36,281 nt of DNA. It comes from Deltaproteobacteria bacterium. Its GTDB lineage: Bacteria; Desulfobacterota; Binatia; UBA9968. The notes below the pieces were generated by a model. It was not told the DNA's origin. It was given only the letters and a program-made list of their open reading frames with translations, and searched no databases. A program made the position numbers and the translations under genes. The DNA is taken from NCBI GenBank assembly GCA_030688735.1, contig JAUYJC010000092.1, positions 1-36,281 of the forward strand, read 5' to 3'. Below are positions 16,130 to 26,114 of the stretch, piece after piece. Positions within the stretch are counted from its first letter, which is position 1; each line of letters begins with the position of its first letter.

Positions 16130-18241
16130 CTATGAAACACCCGCAGGGGCAGAGAGAACCACCTTCCCCGCTCCGACTGCCACCCGACCAGCCAGTTCCC
16201 GGTATAAACGGCTAAGCGCGTCGTGAGTTAATCCGTCCTCTTTAAGGTAACGTTCATCATCTTGCCACAGCGAGCCTGTCCATCTTGAATAGAAGTAAAT
16301 CCGGCTGGACCGATCTTGCTCTGGCTCAGGCTGCCAACTGGCGACCTGGCGGGTCATTGCGCTACGAGGAGTATAGAGAACTCTCAAACCCGCCTGCTTC
16401 ACAGCCAGACAAAGATCCACGTCCTCAAAACGATTGCGTAAAGCGGGGTTGAATCCCCCCAGGCGGCAAAACAGCTCACGAGAGATCAGAAAAGGGACTT
16501 CCAGCGCTTTGAACTCTCGTTGTCTTAGGGCGCCGGAAAACTCGCGCGGCAGCATGCGGTAAATTGAAAAGGGTCTCTGGTTGACATCAAAAGCTAGGCC
16601 GATGTGCCAGAGCAAGCCATTCGGGTTTAGAACTTGCCCGCCGACGACGCCAAAGTCGGATTCTTTTTCGGCAACATCGAGCCATCCTTCCAACCAGCCC
16701 TGTTCTGGAACCAGACCCGGTTTTAAGAAAACCAGATATTTGCCCCTGGCTTCCTTCACCGCCTCGTTACAAGCAGCGCCGTAATCCCAATCGGGCTTCC
16801 CGATAAGAATCCTCACGTCCCCGCCCAGCGATGCGAGTATCCCCTTTGTCTCCTGACCCATCGCGCAATCGACGATCAGCACTTCGTAAAGCTCCGGGGC
16901 CGAACGGGTTGAGATCGCTTCCAGTGTGGCCAGCAGAGCTTCCGGCGCCACGTCATCGACCGGAAGAACGATGGAACAAGGCACGCTGATCCGACCGGAT
17001 GACGCCAGTTGCGTATTTGGCCCGGCGCTCCGCGCCGCGAGCGACTCCGCAACCAGATCCACGATTCGTTCCATGGTTTTCCCATCCCGGTAGGCAAAAT
17101 TGCGGTTGAGGTAGCGTTCACCGTTTGCCGCTGTTTCCGCGGACAAACCACGGGAAAGGATCGTTTCGATCTTTTCGCTCATGTCCTCGAAGCCCATGGC
17201 CTGCTCAGCCACGCCCTGCAGCGTATAAGAATAGGGCTGATCGGGAAGGCGAACCTCGATCAACGGCTTGCCAAAAACCAGGGCCTCCAACCCGGTGGTC
17301 GAGTTGCCCACTGTAACGCAAACCTCGCTCGCGCCGATCAACGCGTAAGTGTCGACGCCGTCAACCGATAGGACTAATGGATTGTCCTTAAGATTTTCCA
17401 GGGCCCGGTCGACAATCTCCTTGCCAGTGGCGGGATGCCATTTAAGAACCGCTATGATGTCCCCGCGTTCTCTCATCCAACGAAGAAAAGGCTGAGCTTC
17501 GAACGAGCGGTAGTGCGAGTGCGACATCAAGAAGAGTATGATTTTCTTTTCGGGCGCGATGCCCAGAGCGGAGCGCGTGCGGTGCACTACGGCTGGGTCC
17601 ATGAATTCTTTCTTTGCGTCCCATATATGCGTGTTCCCAAGCGGATAGATTCTGCCGTCGCTGCAACCCGCCTTGAGCAAGATCTCGCGGCATTCTTGGC
17701 CCCAAACTATACAAGCGGTCGAGTAGTCGGTATGGAAGCGGTAGTAGTGAATGTCGGCGTAATACAGCCCCTCCTGCAGTGTAAAATAGGGAATCCTGTG
17801 GACATGGGAAATATAACCCAGAATTTTTCCCCACGGATTGAGCTCGTGCAGCGCAAACAACAAGTCCGGCTTTTCGACCTCCAACATTTGCTTCAGGCAA
17901 TAGAAGTTCTCCACCGCCGCTCGAATCACTTTGTCGTGGATAACCATAGGGACCGACTGGAGGGCGCGGTTGCTGAGCATCTTATCCTGGAGCACTGGCC
18001 GCAGTTCGCGCATGGCCGCCGCGACGCAATCCGCCGTATCCGCTGTCGCGTAATCGAGGACGTGACGATACGGCAAATTGGCTTGATTGAGCGTAATCTC
18101 AAACGCCCCCTCAGCGGCCGCGGTAAAATAAACAACGTCCATGCCCTGCTGAGCCAACGCCTCCATGATTGGAACAAGGAAGCGGTTATGGTGTGGCAGC
18201 GCGATAAAACAGAGAACTTTTTTCCCTGATAAACTACTCAT
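16130..18241 (-). CDS. Two-domain glycosyltransferase (GT-B-like N-terminus + GT2 family C-terminus)
   Basis: 703 aa; N-term KVLCFIALPHHNRFLVPIMEALAQQGMDVVYFTAA; C-term SIVLPVDDVAPEALLATLEAI ... GAACNEAVKEARGKYLVFLKPGLVPEQGWLEG ... FEDVDLCLAVKQAGLRVLY. Confidence 0.75.
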   Translation of the reverse strand: MSSLSGKKVLCFIALPHHNRFLVPIMEALAQQGMDVVYFTAAAEGAFEITLNQANLPYRHVLDYATADTADCVAAAMRELRPVLQDKMLSNRALQSVPMVIHDKVIRAAVENFYCLKQMLEVEKPDLLFALHELNPWGKILGYISHVHRIPYFTLQEGLYYADIHYYRFHTDYSTACIVWGQECREILLKAGCSDGRIYPLGNTHIWDAKKEFMDPAVVHRTRSALGIAPEKKIILFLMSHSHYRSFEAQPFLRWMRERGDIIAVLKWHPATGKEIVDRALENLKDNPLVLSVDGVDTYALIGASEVCVTVGNSTTGLEALVFGKPLIEVRLPDQPYSYTLQGVAEQAMGFEDMSEKIETILSRGLSAETAANGERYLNRNFAYRDGKTMERIVDLVAESLAARSAGPNTQLASSGRISVPCSIVLPVDDVAPEALLATLEAISTRSAPELYEVLIVDCAMGQETKGILASLGGDVRILIGKPDWDYGAACNEAVKEARGKYLVFLKPGLVPEQGWLEGWLDVAEKESDFGVVGGQVLNPNGLLWHIGLAFDVNQRPFSIYRMLPREFSGALRQREFKALEVPFLISRELFCRLGGFNPALRNRFEDVDLCLAVKQAGLRVLYTPRSAMTRQVASWQPEPEQDRSSRIYFYSRWTGSLWQDDERYLKEDGLTHDALSRLYRELAGRVAVGAGKVVLSAPAGVS

Positions 18242-18249
18242 GTGATCTC

Positions 18250-19623
18250 CTAGAGTAAATCCGTTATGCCAAGTGTGACCAAGTCCACATTTTCACTGAT
18301 GGAATCTTTGAGATCTGTCACGGGTGATTCCTCCCGCAGCGCGGACTTAGCCGTATCATGAACGAGTGCCTCTGAAATGCGAGCCAATCGAGCACGCGTC
18401 AGCCAACCCTTTTCGTTCCAACAGTGGATGAGCTGCGGAATTTTTTCCGGCCTGGGTTCCCAATAAGAAAACTCGCCCCGGAACCCTTCCTGTCCCATGG
18501 CTTGGCAGACGATCGTGGGTTTCCGGCAAAGCGAAGCCCGCTCGGTGGTCGTGCCAGCGAAGGGGGCAACGACGAGGTCCGCGAGTTGGAGCAGCAAGCC
18601 GACCCCGATCCGTTCGTCGATGACGACCCGATGCAGGCGGCGAATTTCCTTTCCATAGGTTTGCAGGACGATTTCGCGCTCCGGGTATTGTCGCCGCATC
18701 GTGCGCGGGTCGACGCGAATGACCACGGTCACTGGGATCTTGACCTGGGCCAATGCCTCGAGGATCTTTCGAGTTTCCCAAAGAAAGGCAACGTGATGGG
18801 GGATGAGAATGACAAACTCGTCCCTGGCGAGGTTCAGCATCTCCCGCATTTTCGTCTCACGCTCTATATAGGCCTCGGTGTACTCATCCTGACCCGGCCA
18901 CAGACAATAGCTCTCTTCCCACCTCAGCACGGATACCTGGTGGGGCCGCGCCAGCCCTTCGCGAACCAGGAATTCCTTGGACCATTCCGTTTTGACAGCA
19001 TAATGATCGGCTGGAAGGTGACTCAACGTGTATTTGTTGCCCAAAGGGCTCACTTCCAATGCGACGACAGGGATGCCCATTCGCCGCGCCTCGGAAACCA
19101 TCCACATGTAGAGGCCGCAGGCTGCCCGCGTATTGTTATCGACGGCCATGAGGGGAACGATCACCGCCTCTCCCTTTAAAGAATCCGTCGGTTGGGCGCC
19201 GAACAGTTGCAGCGAACTGAGGAAATCATCCATAGCCAACACCTTCCACAGAGGAAGCGTGCTCCCCGGAATATCGATGTTGGCAGTTTCTCGAATCATC
19301 TCGTCTGTTGTACGGAGTCGTTCCTCTACCGTCACCCCAGGGGACTCAATGTTTACGAATTGGACGTCCAATGGAAATTTTTTGCCCCCCTGTAGCGTCT
19401 CCTGATCGTGGGTCACGACCTTGACATTCCACCCGCTCTGGACGCCGATCCGCGCCGCCAAGCGCAAGATCTTACCTTCGGTATAGCCGTAGTCCGCGTC
19501 GCCGACGGCAAACAGAACCGTCGGTCGCTTTCCCGTCAATTGAGCCCCTGATGCCGAACCCGCTTGTTCTACCAATCTTTCGACAACGGTCTCGTGCCGC
19601 TGTTTCCTGTGTTTTTTGCCCAT
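18250..19623 (-). CDS. Putative GT-B glycosyltransferase
   Basis: 457 aa; VLFAVGDADYGYTEGKILRLAARIGVQSGWNVKVVT, LLQLADLVVAPFAGTTTERASLCRKPTIVCQ. Confidence 0.6.
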   Translation of the reverse strand: MGKKHRKQRHETVVERLVEQAGSASGAQLTGKRPTVLFAVGDADYGYTEGKILRLAARIGVQSGWNVKVVTHDQETLQGGKKFPLDVQFVNIESPGVTVEERLRTTDEMIRETANIDIPGSTLPLWKVLAMDDFLSSLQLFGAQPTDSLKGEAVIVPLMAVDNNTRAACGLYMWMVSEARRMGIPVVALEVSPLGNKYTLSHLPADHYAVKTEWSKEFLVREGLARPHQVSVLRWEESYCLWPGQDEYTEAYIERETKMREMLNLARDEFVILIPHHVAFLWETRKILEALAQVKIPVTVVIRVDPRTMRRQYPEREIVLQTYGKEIRRLHRVVIDERIGVGLLLQLADLVVAPFAGTTTERASLCRKPTIVCQAMGQEGFRGEFSYWEPRPEKIPQLIHCWNEKGWLTRARLARISEALVHDTAKSALREESPVTDLKDSISENVDLVTLGITDLL

Positions 19624-19642
19624 GATTAAACCCCTTTATCGT

Positions 19643-21703
19643 TTAGGCTCGACGAAAAACCGGCTGCACCGGTTCGCCTTCAAGTTTTTCTCTAACTGTT
19701 CCGTGGCGGATGGCATCGGCGAGAATCTCCATTGCCGCGTTATAAACCCTGAGCGTCGTATCGATATCCGCCGGGCTGTGGCTAAAACAGGTATTTTGCA
19801 CGCCGGAAAAGAGGATGCCGCGTTTCAAGCACTCCTGCATAAAAAGGCTTTTCATCTCGAGCGACTCCCGCCCTTGGGCGTCCTTGAACATGACCACGGT
19901 GTGCGGCGGCAAGCCGGCGCACTGTGTGTAGTTCGCGACCCCGTGCTCCCGCGCCAAAACGTGATAGCCGTCCTTCAGCCGCTGTCCTTGTTCCCATAAG
20001 TGGGCCACAACATTTTTTTCGCGCATCTCTTCGAGAGTCGCTTTGGCTGCGGCGAGTGAAATCGCTTCGCCGCCGAAGGTAAATGAAAAAAACACCTCGT
20101 CGAAAAGCGCCATGATTTCTTTTCTTCCGACGATGGCGGAGATCGGAAGACCGTTGCCCATCGCCTTGCCGACGCAGGCGAGATCGGGGGTCACGCCGAA
20201 ATACTCCTGGGCACCGCCCAAGGCCACGCGAAAGCCGGTAACCACCTCGTCGAAGACCAACAGCGCGCCTTCCCGTTGCGCCAGCTTCTGAACTTCCTGA
20301 AGAAACTGATCCCGAGGCTCCTCAACACCGATGGGTTCCATGATCACCGCGGCGATCTGAGCGGGATGTTCGGCGAAGAGCCGCTTGAGACTCTCTAGAT
20401 GGTTGTATTCGAAGGTCAGGGTCAAAGCTTGCACCGCCTGGGGCACACCGAGCCGGCGCGTCGTGGTGCCGATGTACCAGTCCTGCCAGCCGTGGTAGCC
20501 GCAACACGCGATGAGATCGCGTCCAGTATACGCGCGGGCCACTCGCACCGCGGCAGAGGTAACGTCGGAACCGTTCTTGCCGAAACGGACCATCTCCGCG
20601 CAAGGGATAATTTCGCTGAGAAGCTCAGCCACCTCCACCTCCAACGGATGCGGCAACGAAAACGCGCTGCCCTCTTGTAACTGCCGTTGGACGGCCTCTG
20701 TCACCGCCGGATAATTGTGCCCCAGAATTACGGGTCCGATCCCCATCGGATAATCGATGTATTCGTTCCCGTCCACATCCCACACATGGCTTCCTTGACC
20801 GCGCGCGAGAAAAACCGGCGCCACGCCTTGGACAAATTGCGTGGGCCCCTTGCTGAAAGTCTGCGTGCAAGAGGGAATCAATCGTTCGGCCCTTGCCTTG
20901 AGCTCGTGAGATCGTGTCAATACTTGCCGCCTGGGCGGTATGGCTGAATCGGTGACCAGCGATTTGTAGTGTCCTTCGTTGCAAGTCCTGCCGGCATTGA
21001 TTTGATACAAATCCGGTTCCTCCTCCTGCAGACGAACAACATCGCGATAGCCAAAAACCCCGCAGCTCCCCAAACGCGCGTAGACAGCGCGCGCAAACTC
21101 CAGATCAGACGGCTCGTCTACGGTCCAGCGCAGATTTCGTTTCGAAAGATCGATCTCATTCTCGACGTTGCGCACTTGAAAGAGACCTGACGTCTTCAAA
21201 TAAGGAGTCACGTGTTCCCGCTCGGCGGGTCGCGCCGCTTGTCGCCAGGCCGACTCCAAAGCAGCGAAAGAAAACACTTCGGTGTCCAGTCCGTCGGGAT
21301 AGGTATAACGAAATGTGTTGGTCGCGTAATCACACTCTTCTGCGAGAAAGACAGCGACGACCCGATCGATGACTTGCGGGTCGATCAGGGGGCAATCGCC
21401 GGTAACGCGCACGACGGTATCTGCCGCGCTCTCCCTGGCCGCTTGATAGTAACGATCCAGCACGTCCGTTTCGCTGCCACGAAAACATGCTATTTCATGG
21501 GCTCGGCAAAACTCTTCAACCGGGTCGTCCGCTCGGGCGGTCGAGGTCGCAATGACAACCCGGCCCACTGTTGATGCTCGACGCACGCGACCAACGATGT
21601 GCCAGAGCATGGGTCGTCCCGCGATATCCGCCAAGACTTTGCCCGGCAGTCGAGTCGAACCCATGCGGGCTTGAATGATGGCAACTACGTTCGGCCACCT
21701 CAT
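19643..21703 (-). CDS. Fusion: SpsF-like cytidylyltransferase + class III (glutamate-1-semialdehyde-type) aminotransferase
   Basis: N-term VAIIQARMGSTRLPGKVLADIAGRPMLWHIV; C-term GNEYIDYPMGIGPVILGHNYPAVTEAV, VRFGKNGSDVTSAAVRVARAYTGRD, LVFDEVVTGFRVALGGAQEYFGVTPDLACVGKAMGNGLPISAIVG. Confidence 0.88.
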   Translation of the reverse strand: MRWPNVVAIIQARMGSTRLPGKVLADIAGRPMLWHIVGRVRRASTVGRVVIATSTARADDPVEEFCRAHEIACFRGSETDVLDRYYQAARESAADTVVRVTGDCPLIDPQVIDRVVAVFLAEECDYATNTFRYTYPDGLDTEVFSFAALESAWRQAARPAEREHVTPYLKTSGLFQVRNVENEIDLSKRNLRWTVDEPSDLEFARAVYARLGSCGVFGYRDVVRLQEEEPDLYQINAGRTCNEGHYKSLVTDSAIPPRRQVLTRSHELKARAERLIPSCTQTFSKGPTQFVQGVAPVFLARGQGSHVWDVDGNEYIDYPMGIGPVILGHNYPAVTEAVQRQLQEGSAFSLPHPLEVEVAELLSEIIPCAEMVRFGKNGSDVTSAAVRVARAYTGRDLIACCGYHGWQDWYIGTTTRRLGVPQAVQALTLTFEYNHLESLKRLFAEHPAQIAAVIMEPIGVEEPRDQFLQEVQKLAQREGALLVFDEVVTGFRVALGGAQEYFGVTPDLACVGKAMGNGLPISAIVGRKEIMALFDEVFFSFTFGGEAISLAAAKATLEEMREKNVVAHLWEQGQRLKDGYHVLAREHGVANYTQCAGLPPHTVVMFKDAQGRESLEMKSLFMQECLKRGILFSGVQNTCFSHSPADIDTTLRVYNAAMEILADAIRHGTVREKLEGEPVQPVFRRA

Positions 21704-22728
21704 CCGGCGCCTCTAAGTTCTATCCAGTGTTGTTTGGCTGCCGAATGCTTGGCGGCAAGTGCAACTTTCAGGACGCGAGCTGCCTCGAACACATTCAGTG
21801 CCGGGGGTTCGCTTCCCGCCAGGCACTTGAGAAAGTGCTTCATTTCGTCGACATACATCTCGTTGGGCTCCCAGCCCGGCGGATTCGTCAGCGAGTGCCA
21901 GATCTTGTCCCTTGCCAGATACCAACGGACCGTGCCGGCCGTGTAATCCCAATGAATCGTCCCCTCCTCGCCGATAATTTGGCAGGTCCGGCTATAAGCG
22001 CGCTGGACATAGTCGAGGTGGATCTCGCCCACTGCGCCGTTCTCAAACCGCAGCAGCATTGCAGCGACATCCTCTGTATCGATTTCAAGCCGGCTGCATT
22101 TTCCTGCCAGGCAGGTGACAACGGCCACCTCGCCGAGCAGCCAGCGAATGTAGTCAATCTCGTGGATCGCATCGAGAATCACTCCGCCGCCAAGCTCTTT
22201 TCGCGCGCTGTAGCCTTGGCGATAGTCCTCCCGGGGGTGCCAATCGGGAAGATAATGGCCGACTTCGACTCTGGCGGCGATGATACGTCCCACAGCCTGC
22301 TCATCGAGAAGTCTTTTTATGGCAACCAGGCCGGGATGGAAGCGCATGTTACATCCCACCAGGGTCACCAACTCCTGTTGGCGCACCATCTCGAGTAGAT
22401 CCTCGACGTTGTCTAACCGATCGGATAACGGCTTTTCGACAAACAGATGACAGCCCCGCCGGGCGGCCTCCAGACCCAAAGAGACATGAAGAGAAGTCGG
22501 CAGCGCGATGATGACAACATCCGGCTTGCGCTCCCAACCCTGCTCAAGATTCTCGACAGCATCCACGCCGAATTCGCAAGCCAGCTGGTTGCGTCGCTCT
22601 GGTGAAGCGTCGAAAACCGCGATCTCTCGCGCGCCCAGGCTGAGCAGGTTGCGCGCGTGGCGCCGTCCAATAGAACCGCACCCGACCACCAAGAAACTTG
22701 GGAATATCTTTCCGACCGGATTACCCAT
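21700..22728 (-). CDS. Gfo/Idh/MocA family oxidoreductase
   Basis: FLVVGCGSIGRRHARNLLSLGAREIAVFDAS, HLFVEKPLSDRL, ELGGGVILDAIHEIDYIRWLLGE; start taken at ATG overlapping the upstream stop. Confidence 0.88.
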   Translation of the reverse strand: MGNPVGKIFPSFLVVGCGSIGRRHARNLLSLGAREIAVFDASPERRNQLACEFGVDAVENLEQGWERKPDVVIIALPTSLHVSLGLEAARRGCHLFVEKPLSDRLDNVEDLLEMVRQQELVTLVGCNMRFHPGLVAIKRLLDEQAVGRIIAARVEVGHYLPDWHPREDYRQGYSARKELGGGVILDAIHEIDYIRWLLGEVAVVTCLAGKCSRLEIDTEDVAAMLLRFENGAVGEIHLDYVQRAYSRTCQIIGEEGTIHWDYTAGTVRWYLARDKIWHSLTNPPGWEPNEMYVDEMKHFLKCLAGSEPPALNVFEAARVLKVALAAKHSAAKQHWIELRGAG

Positions 22729-23407
22729 GATTCCCGTTGATTTCAGAGCTGATGTAATGACTTTGGATTTCCTTGCGCAGGAGCCACGTTCCGATTCTTT
22801 CCCCTTCACTCACTTCCGCGTCCGGCTTCTTGGAGGCGTGGTGCGCGGTCATGAGGCAAACGGGATGATAAAGCCCCGATGATAGAAACACCTCCGCATA
22901 GTTTTGTTTGTAGGTTTGCACACTACCCGTCGGCAAATGGTGATACGGCACCTGAACATAATTCGAGGGATAAAAATCTCCGATTATGAGGAAGCCGCCG
23001 TCATGCAGCAACCGGTCAATCTCTGCCACTGTCCGCAGCAGATTGAGACGATCGATCCAGTGAAAGACAAAGTTGACGATAACGATATCGAACGTTTCCT
23101 GCACCGGAACCGAGCTCGCTGTTCCACGGACGAAAGTCACGAGTGGAAACCGCGATTTGCCGTCCTCCACGGCCTCTTCTGATAATTCGACGGCAACCAC
23201 CCGGGCGCCAAAACGCCGTTGAATTGCGGCCAAGCGAAACCCATTGGCCGCGCCGATTTCAAGCGCGCATCGAGGCCGCAACTCGTAGAATTCCATGAGC
23301 TTCAACGGCATATCGTCGGCGGGATTAAAGGTCTGAAGCGCGCCACGATTGCGTTCAAACCAGCGGTCTCCCTCCGATCTTGCGAAAATATTATCCTGGG
23401 CTTCCAT
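22721..23407 (-). CDS. SAM-dependent class I methyltransferase
   Basis: ALEIGAANGFRLAAIQRRFGARVVAVELSEEAVEDGKSRFPLVTFVRGTASSVPVQETFDIVIVNFVFHWID. Confidence 0.8.
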   Translation of the reverse strand: MEAQDNIFARSEGDRWFERNRGALQTFNPADDMPLKLMEFYELRPRCALEIGAANGFRLAAIQRRFGARVVAVELSEEAVEDGKSRFPLVTFVRGTASSVPVQETFDIVIVNFVFHWIDRLNLLRTVAEIDRLLHDGGFLIIGDFYPSNYVQVPYHHLPTGSVQTYKQNYAEVFLSSGLYHPVCLMTAHHASKKPDAEVSEGERIGTWLLRKEIQSHYISSEINGNHG

Positions 23408-24494
23408 TCAGCCCCTTCTGCGCAAAACCCGATGGCACCGCGTTTCCCTGTCTAACCATTTCCCAAACCAACGGTGTGCCGCGCAGGATGTCGTGTGCCG
23501 CGCAACAACCCAAAACTTTGTCCAGGTAGCGAGGGTGCAACCCGTCCGCGGGACGAATCGAGCGAACATTGCGCCGCGTAAGAACTTCGCCCGCCTTCAC
23601 ATCCTCCACAATAAACAGAGAGCGGCGAAAGCCTCGGCTTTTTTCTTCCGCCGGGCTAAGACCGTAATGCACCTCCCCTAGCGCGCTTTCCGCCATGCGC
23701 ACGCCGTCGACCATGGCTTTGAACTCGTGCGGTTCCAACGAAAAGGCACTGTCAGGCCCGGTGGATTCGCGAGACAATGTGAAGTGTTTTTCAATGATAC
23801 AGGCGCCGAGCGACACGGCAGCAACAGCGACCGCCGAGCCTAAGGTGTGATCGGACAGACCCACGGGCACATCAAACGCGCACGCCAAGTGGGGAATCGT
23901 GCGCAAGTTCATTTCCTCCGGTGGTGCCGGATAAGCACTCGTGCATTTTAGCAACGCCAGTTGTTCACCACCGGCAGCGTGGATCGTCTGGACCAGCTCA
24001 TCCATCTCCGCCAGGGTCGCCATGCCGGTGGACGCGATGATCGGCTTTCCCGTGCGGGCGACTCGGCGCAGCAGCGCAATGTTGCAATTTTCGAAGGATG
24101 CAATCTTGTGCGCCGGCACACCCATCGCTTCCAGAAAGTCCACCGCGCTGTCATCGAAGGGAGTCGAGAAAAGATCCAGCCCCACTTCATCTGCGACCCT
24201 TTTCAATTTCGGCCGCCACTCCCACGGCGTGAACGCCTCTTTATAAAGTTCATACAGATTACGGCCGTCCCAGAGCGTTCCCTGAATTCGGAAACATTCG
24301 CTGTCGCAATCGATGGTCAGAGTATCCGGCGTGTAAGTTTGTAGTTTGACCGCGTCCGCTCCGCAGACTTTGGCTGCTTTGACGAGATCCACGGCTTGAT
24401 CAAAGTTCTGTCCGTGATTCGCCGACATCTCGGCGATGATATAGACAGGACAATCCGGTCCGATCCTTCGACCGTTGATTTCAATGAAGGACAT
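23391..24494 (-). CDS. pseI: Pseudaminic acid synthase PseI
   Basis: VYIIAEMSANHGQNFDQAVDLVKAAKVCGADAVKLQTYTPDTLTIDC, FSTPFDDSAVDFLEAMGVPAHKIASFE; C-terminal SAF-type domain. Confidence 0.92.
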   Translation of the reverse strand: MSFIEINGRRIGPDCPVYIIAEMSANHGQNFDQAVDLVKAAKVCGADAVKLQTYTPDTLTIDCDSECFRIQGTLWDGRNLYELYKEAFTPWEWRPKLKRVADEVGLDLFSTPFDDSAVDFLEAMGVPAHKIASFENCNIALLRRVARTGKPIIASTGMATLAEMDELVQTIHAAGGEQLALLKCTSAYPAPPEEMNLRTIPHLACAFDVPVGLSDHTLGSAVAVAAVSLGACIIEKHFTLSRESTGPDSAFSLEPHEFKAMVDGVRMAESALGEVHYGLSPAEEKSRGFRRSLFIVEDVKAGEVLTRRNVRSIRPADGLHPRYLDKVLGCCAAHDILRGTPLVWEMVRQGNAVPSGFAQKGLNGSPG

Positions 24495-25005
24495 TGCCGG
24501 ACTCTCCGTTGGACTCGGGGCGACAGGCTCGCCGGAAAATCAAGCAGCCGTGACCCGCGATCTCCCTCTGCTCCGCGAGTTCGAAACCCGCCTTCACGAA
24601 AGCGTTGATGGACCCAAGGTTTTCTTCGAAAGTAACCCCCTGTCTGCGCCGTACGCCGAGTTCTCGGCCGGCCAAGTCCGCCGACAAGCAAAGCAGCTTC
24701 GTTCCGAGATTCCTGCGCCGGGAGTCTGGCGCAACCGAGAAACTTATTTGGGCCGTGCTCGCATCCGTGCGGTCGTAACGAATCTGACCGACGGGCACCC
24801 GGTCAAGCTCCAGAATCCACAGCCGAGTGTCGGGCGAGGAAAGCCGGGCCGCGAACCAGGCTTCATGCGTCGCCCACGGAATCGGTTCGGGATTGAACGA
24901 ATGGCGACGGGTTACCGGGTCATTGGCCCACTGCCACAAACAGTAAGCGTCGTCTTTGTTGGCGGGACGAATCTGCACGTCGCTGCTGTTTATGCTATTG
25001 TACAT
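24481..25005 (-). CDS. pseH: GNAT N-acetyltransferase PseH
   Basis: GNAT fold: VQIRPANKDDAYCLWQWANDPVTRRHSFNPEPIPWATHEAWFAARL; between pseG and pseI; start at internal Met (ORF track 25107). Confidence 0.82.
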   Translation of the reverse strand: MYNSINSSDVQIRPANKDDAYCLWQWANDPVTRRHSFNPEPIPWATHEAWFAARLSSPDTRLWILELDRVPVGQIRYDRTDASTAQISFSVAPDSRRRNLGTKLLCLSADLAGRELGVRRRQGVTFEENLGSINAFVKAGFELAEQREIAGHGCLIFRRACRPESNGESGNVLH

Positions 25006-25046
25006 GACGGTTCCATGCCTAACTTGTCGGTAAAATGGAGCCAGGG

Positions 25047-26114
25047 TCAGGCGGCCCTCCTGCACGAGTCCTCGAAGAGGGCCTGCGCCACTCGCTCCGC
25101 GCCCCACCCGTCCACCAAAGCTCTACCCTGCTCGCTCATTCGTAAACACCATGAAAAGTCATGTTGGAGAACATTGACCGCGGCGGCGAGCCGTTCGACG
25201 GAAACGTCATCATCCCAGCCGAGGTTGTGAACTACTTCGATCGCATCCAGCTCCTCGGCGATGCCCCTTTGGTTCTCGGCCATGATCACGATCAGCGCCG
25301 GCAGGCCGAGACAGGCAAGCTCCCAGCAGGTCGTGCCACCGGCGGACACCGCCAGGTCGGCCCACGCCATCAACTCGGCCATATCAGAGACCCGGCTTAG
25401 GAGTTGGATCTGCGGCGCTAGCGTGTCGGCTCGCTCTCTGAGCTCCGGCAGATGCGGGTTGGCCGGCCCCACCACGACCCGGACCTCCAGGCCCGCAGTG
25501 TCCAGTTGAGCCAACGCGTCGATAACCCGCGCGGTGAAATTATTCGGATCGCTGCCCCCTAGCGTCACGAGAATCTTACGCGCCAGCTCCGGCACGTCGC
25601 GAAAGCCACGGCGCCAGTGCGCGAACTCAGGCCGCAGCAGCGCGTAGTGCGGCCCAAAAAGCCGCGTGGTTTGGGGATCGCACCGATAGCTCAGCGCGGC
25701 GGCGCCGAGATTCTGATTGAGCAGAATATCGGCGCAGTAGCGGTCGAGATGGGCGGTGTCATCGATAACCAGTAGCGGATGGCCGGCGCCTCTTAGCGCC
25801 TGCTGTTGCGCCAAACTGAAGTCATAACCGTCGAGCGCCAACCAGGCGGCCTCCCGCCTCGACAGTTGGGCAAGCGTGTTCTCGATGTCGGCCTCCACGG
25901 AATCGCCCGGCGCTAGAGAAATAAGCTCGGCGCCGGTGGATGAGATGTGCTCGCGCAGGGCCGCGCTATCGCAACGGCTGACAAAAACGGGGGCGCCGCC
26001 GCGCGCTCGCCAGGCCTGCGCCAGCGCCAAACAGCGCATGACGTGGCCGGTGCCGCGGCGCGCATCCGCGTCAGCGCGTAGCAGCAACGGCGGCAGATCG
26101 CGTGTCGATCGCAT
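25047..26114 (-). CDS. pseG: UDP-2,4-diacetamido-2,4,6-trideoxy-beta-L-altropyranose hydrolase PseG
   Basis: LLLRADADARRGTGHVMRCLALAQAWRARGG, ILVTLGGSDPNNFTARVIDAL, LAVSAGGTTCWELACLGLPALIVIMAENQ. Confidence 0.9.
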   Translation of the reverse strand: MRSTRDLPPLLLRADADARRGTGHVMRCLALAQAWRARGGAPVFVSRCDSAALREHISSTGAELISLAPGDSVEADIENTLAQLSRREAAWLALDGYDFSLAQQQALRGAGHPLLVIDDTAHLDRYCADILLNQNLGAAALSYRCDPQTTRLFGPHYALLRPEFAHWRRGFRDVPELARKILVTLGGSDPNNFTARVIDALAQLDTAGLEVRVVVGPANPHLPELRERADTLAPQIQLLSRVSDMAELMAWADLAVSAGGTTCWELACLGLPALIVIMAENQRGIAEELDAIEVVHNLGWDDDVSVERLAAAVNVLQHDFSWCLRMSEQGRALVDGWGAERVAQALFEDSCRRAA

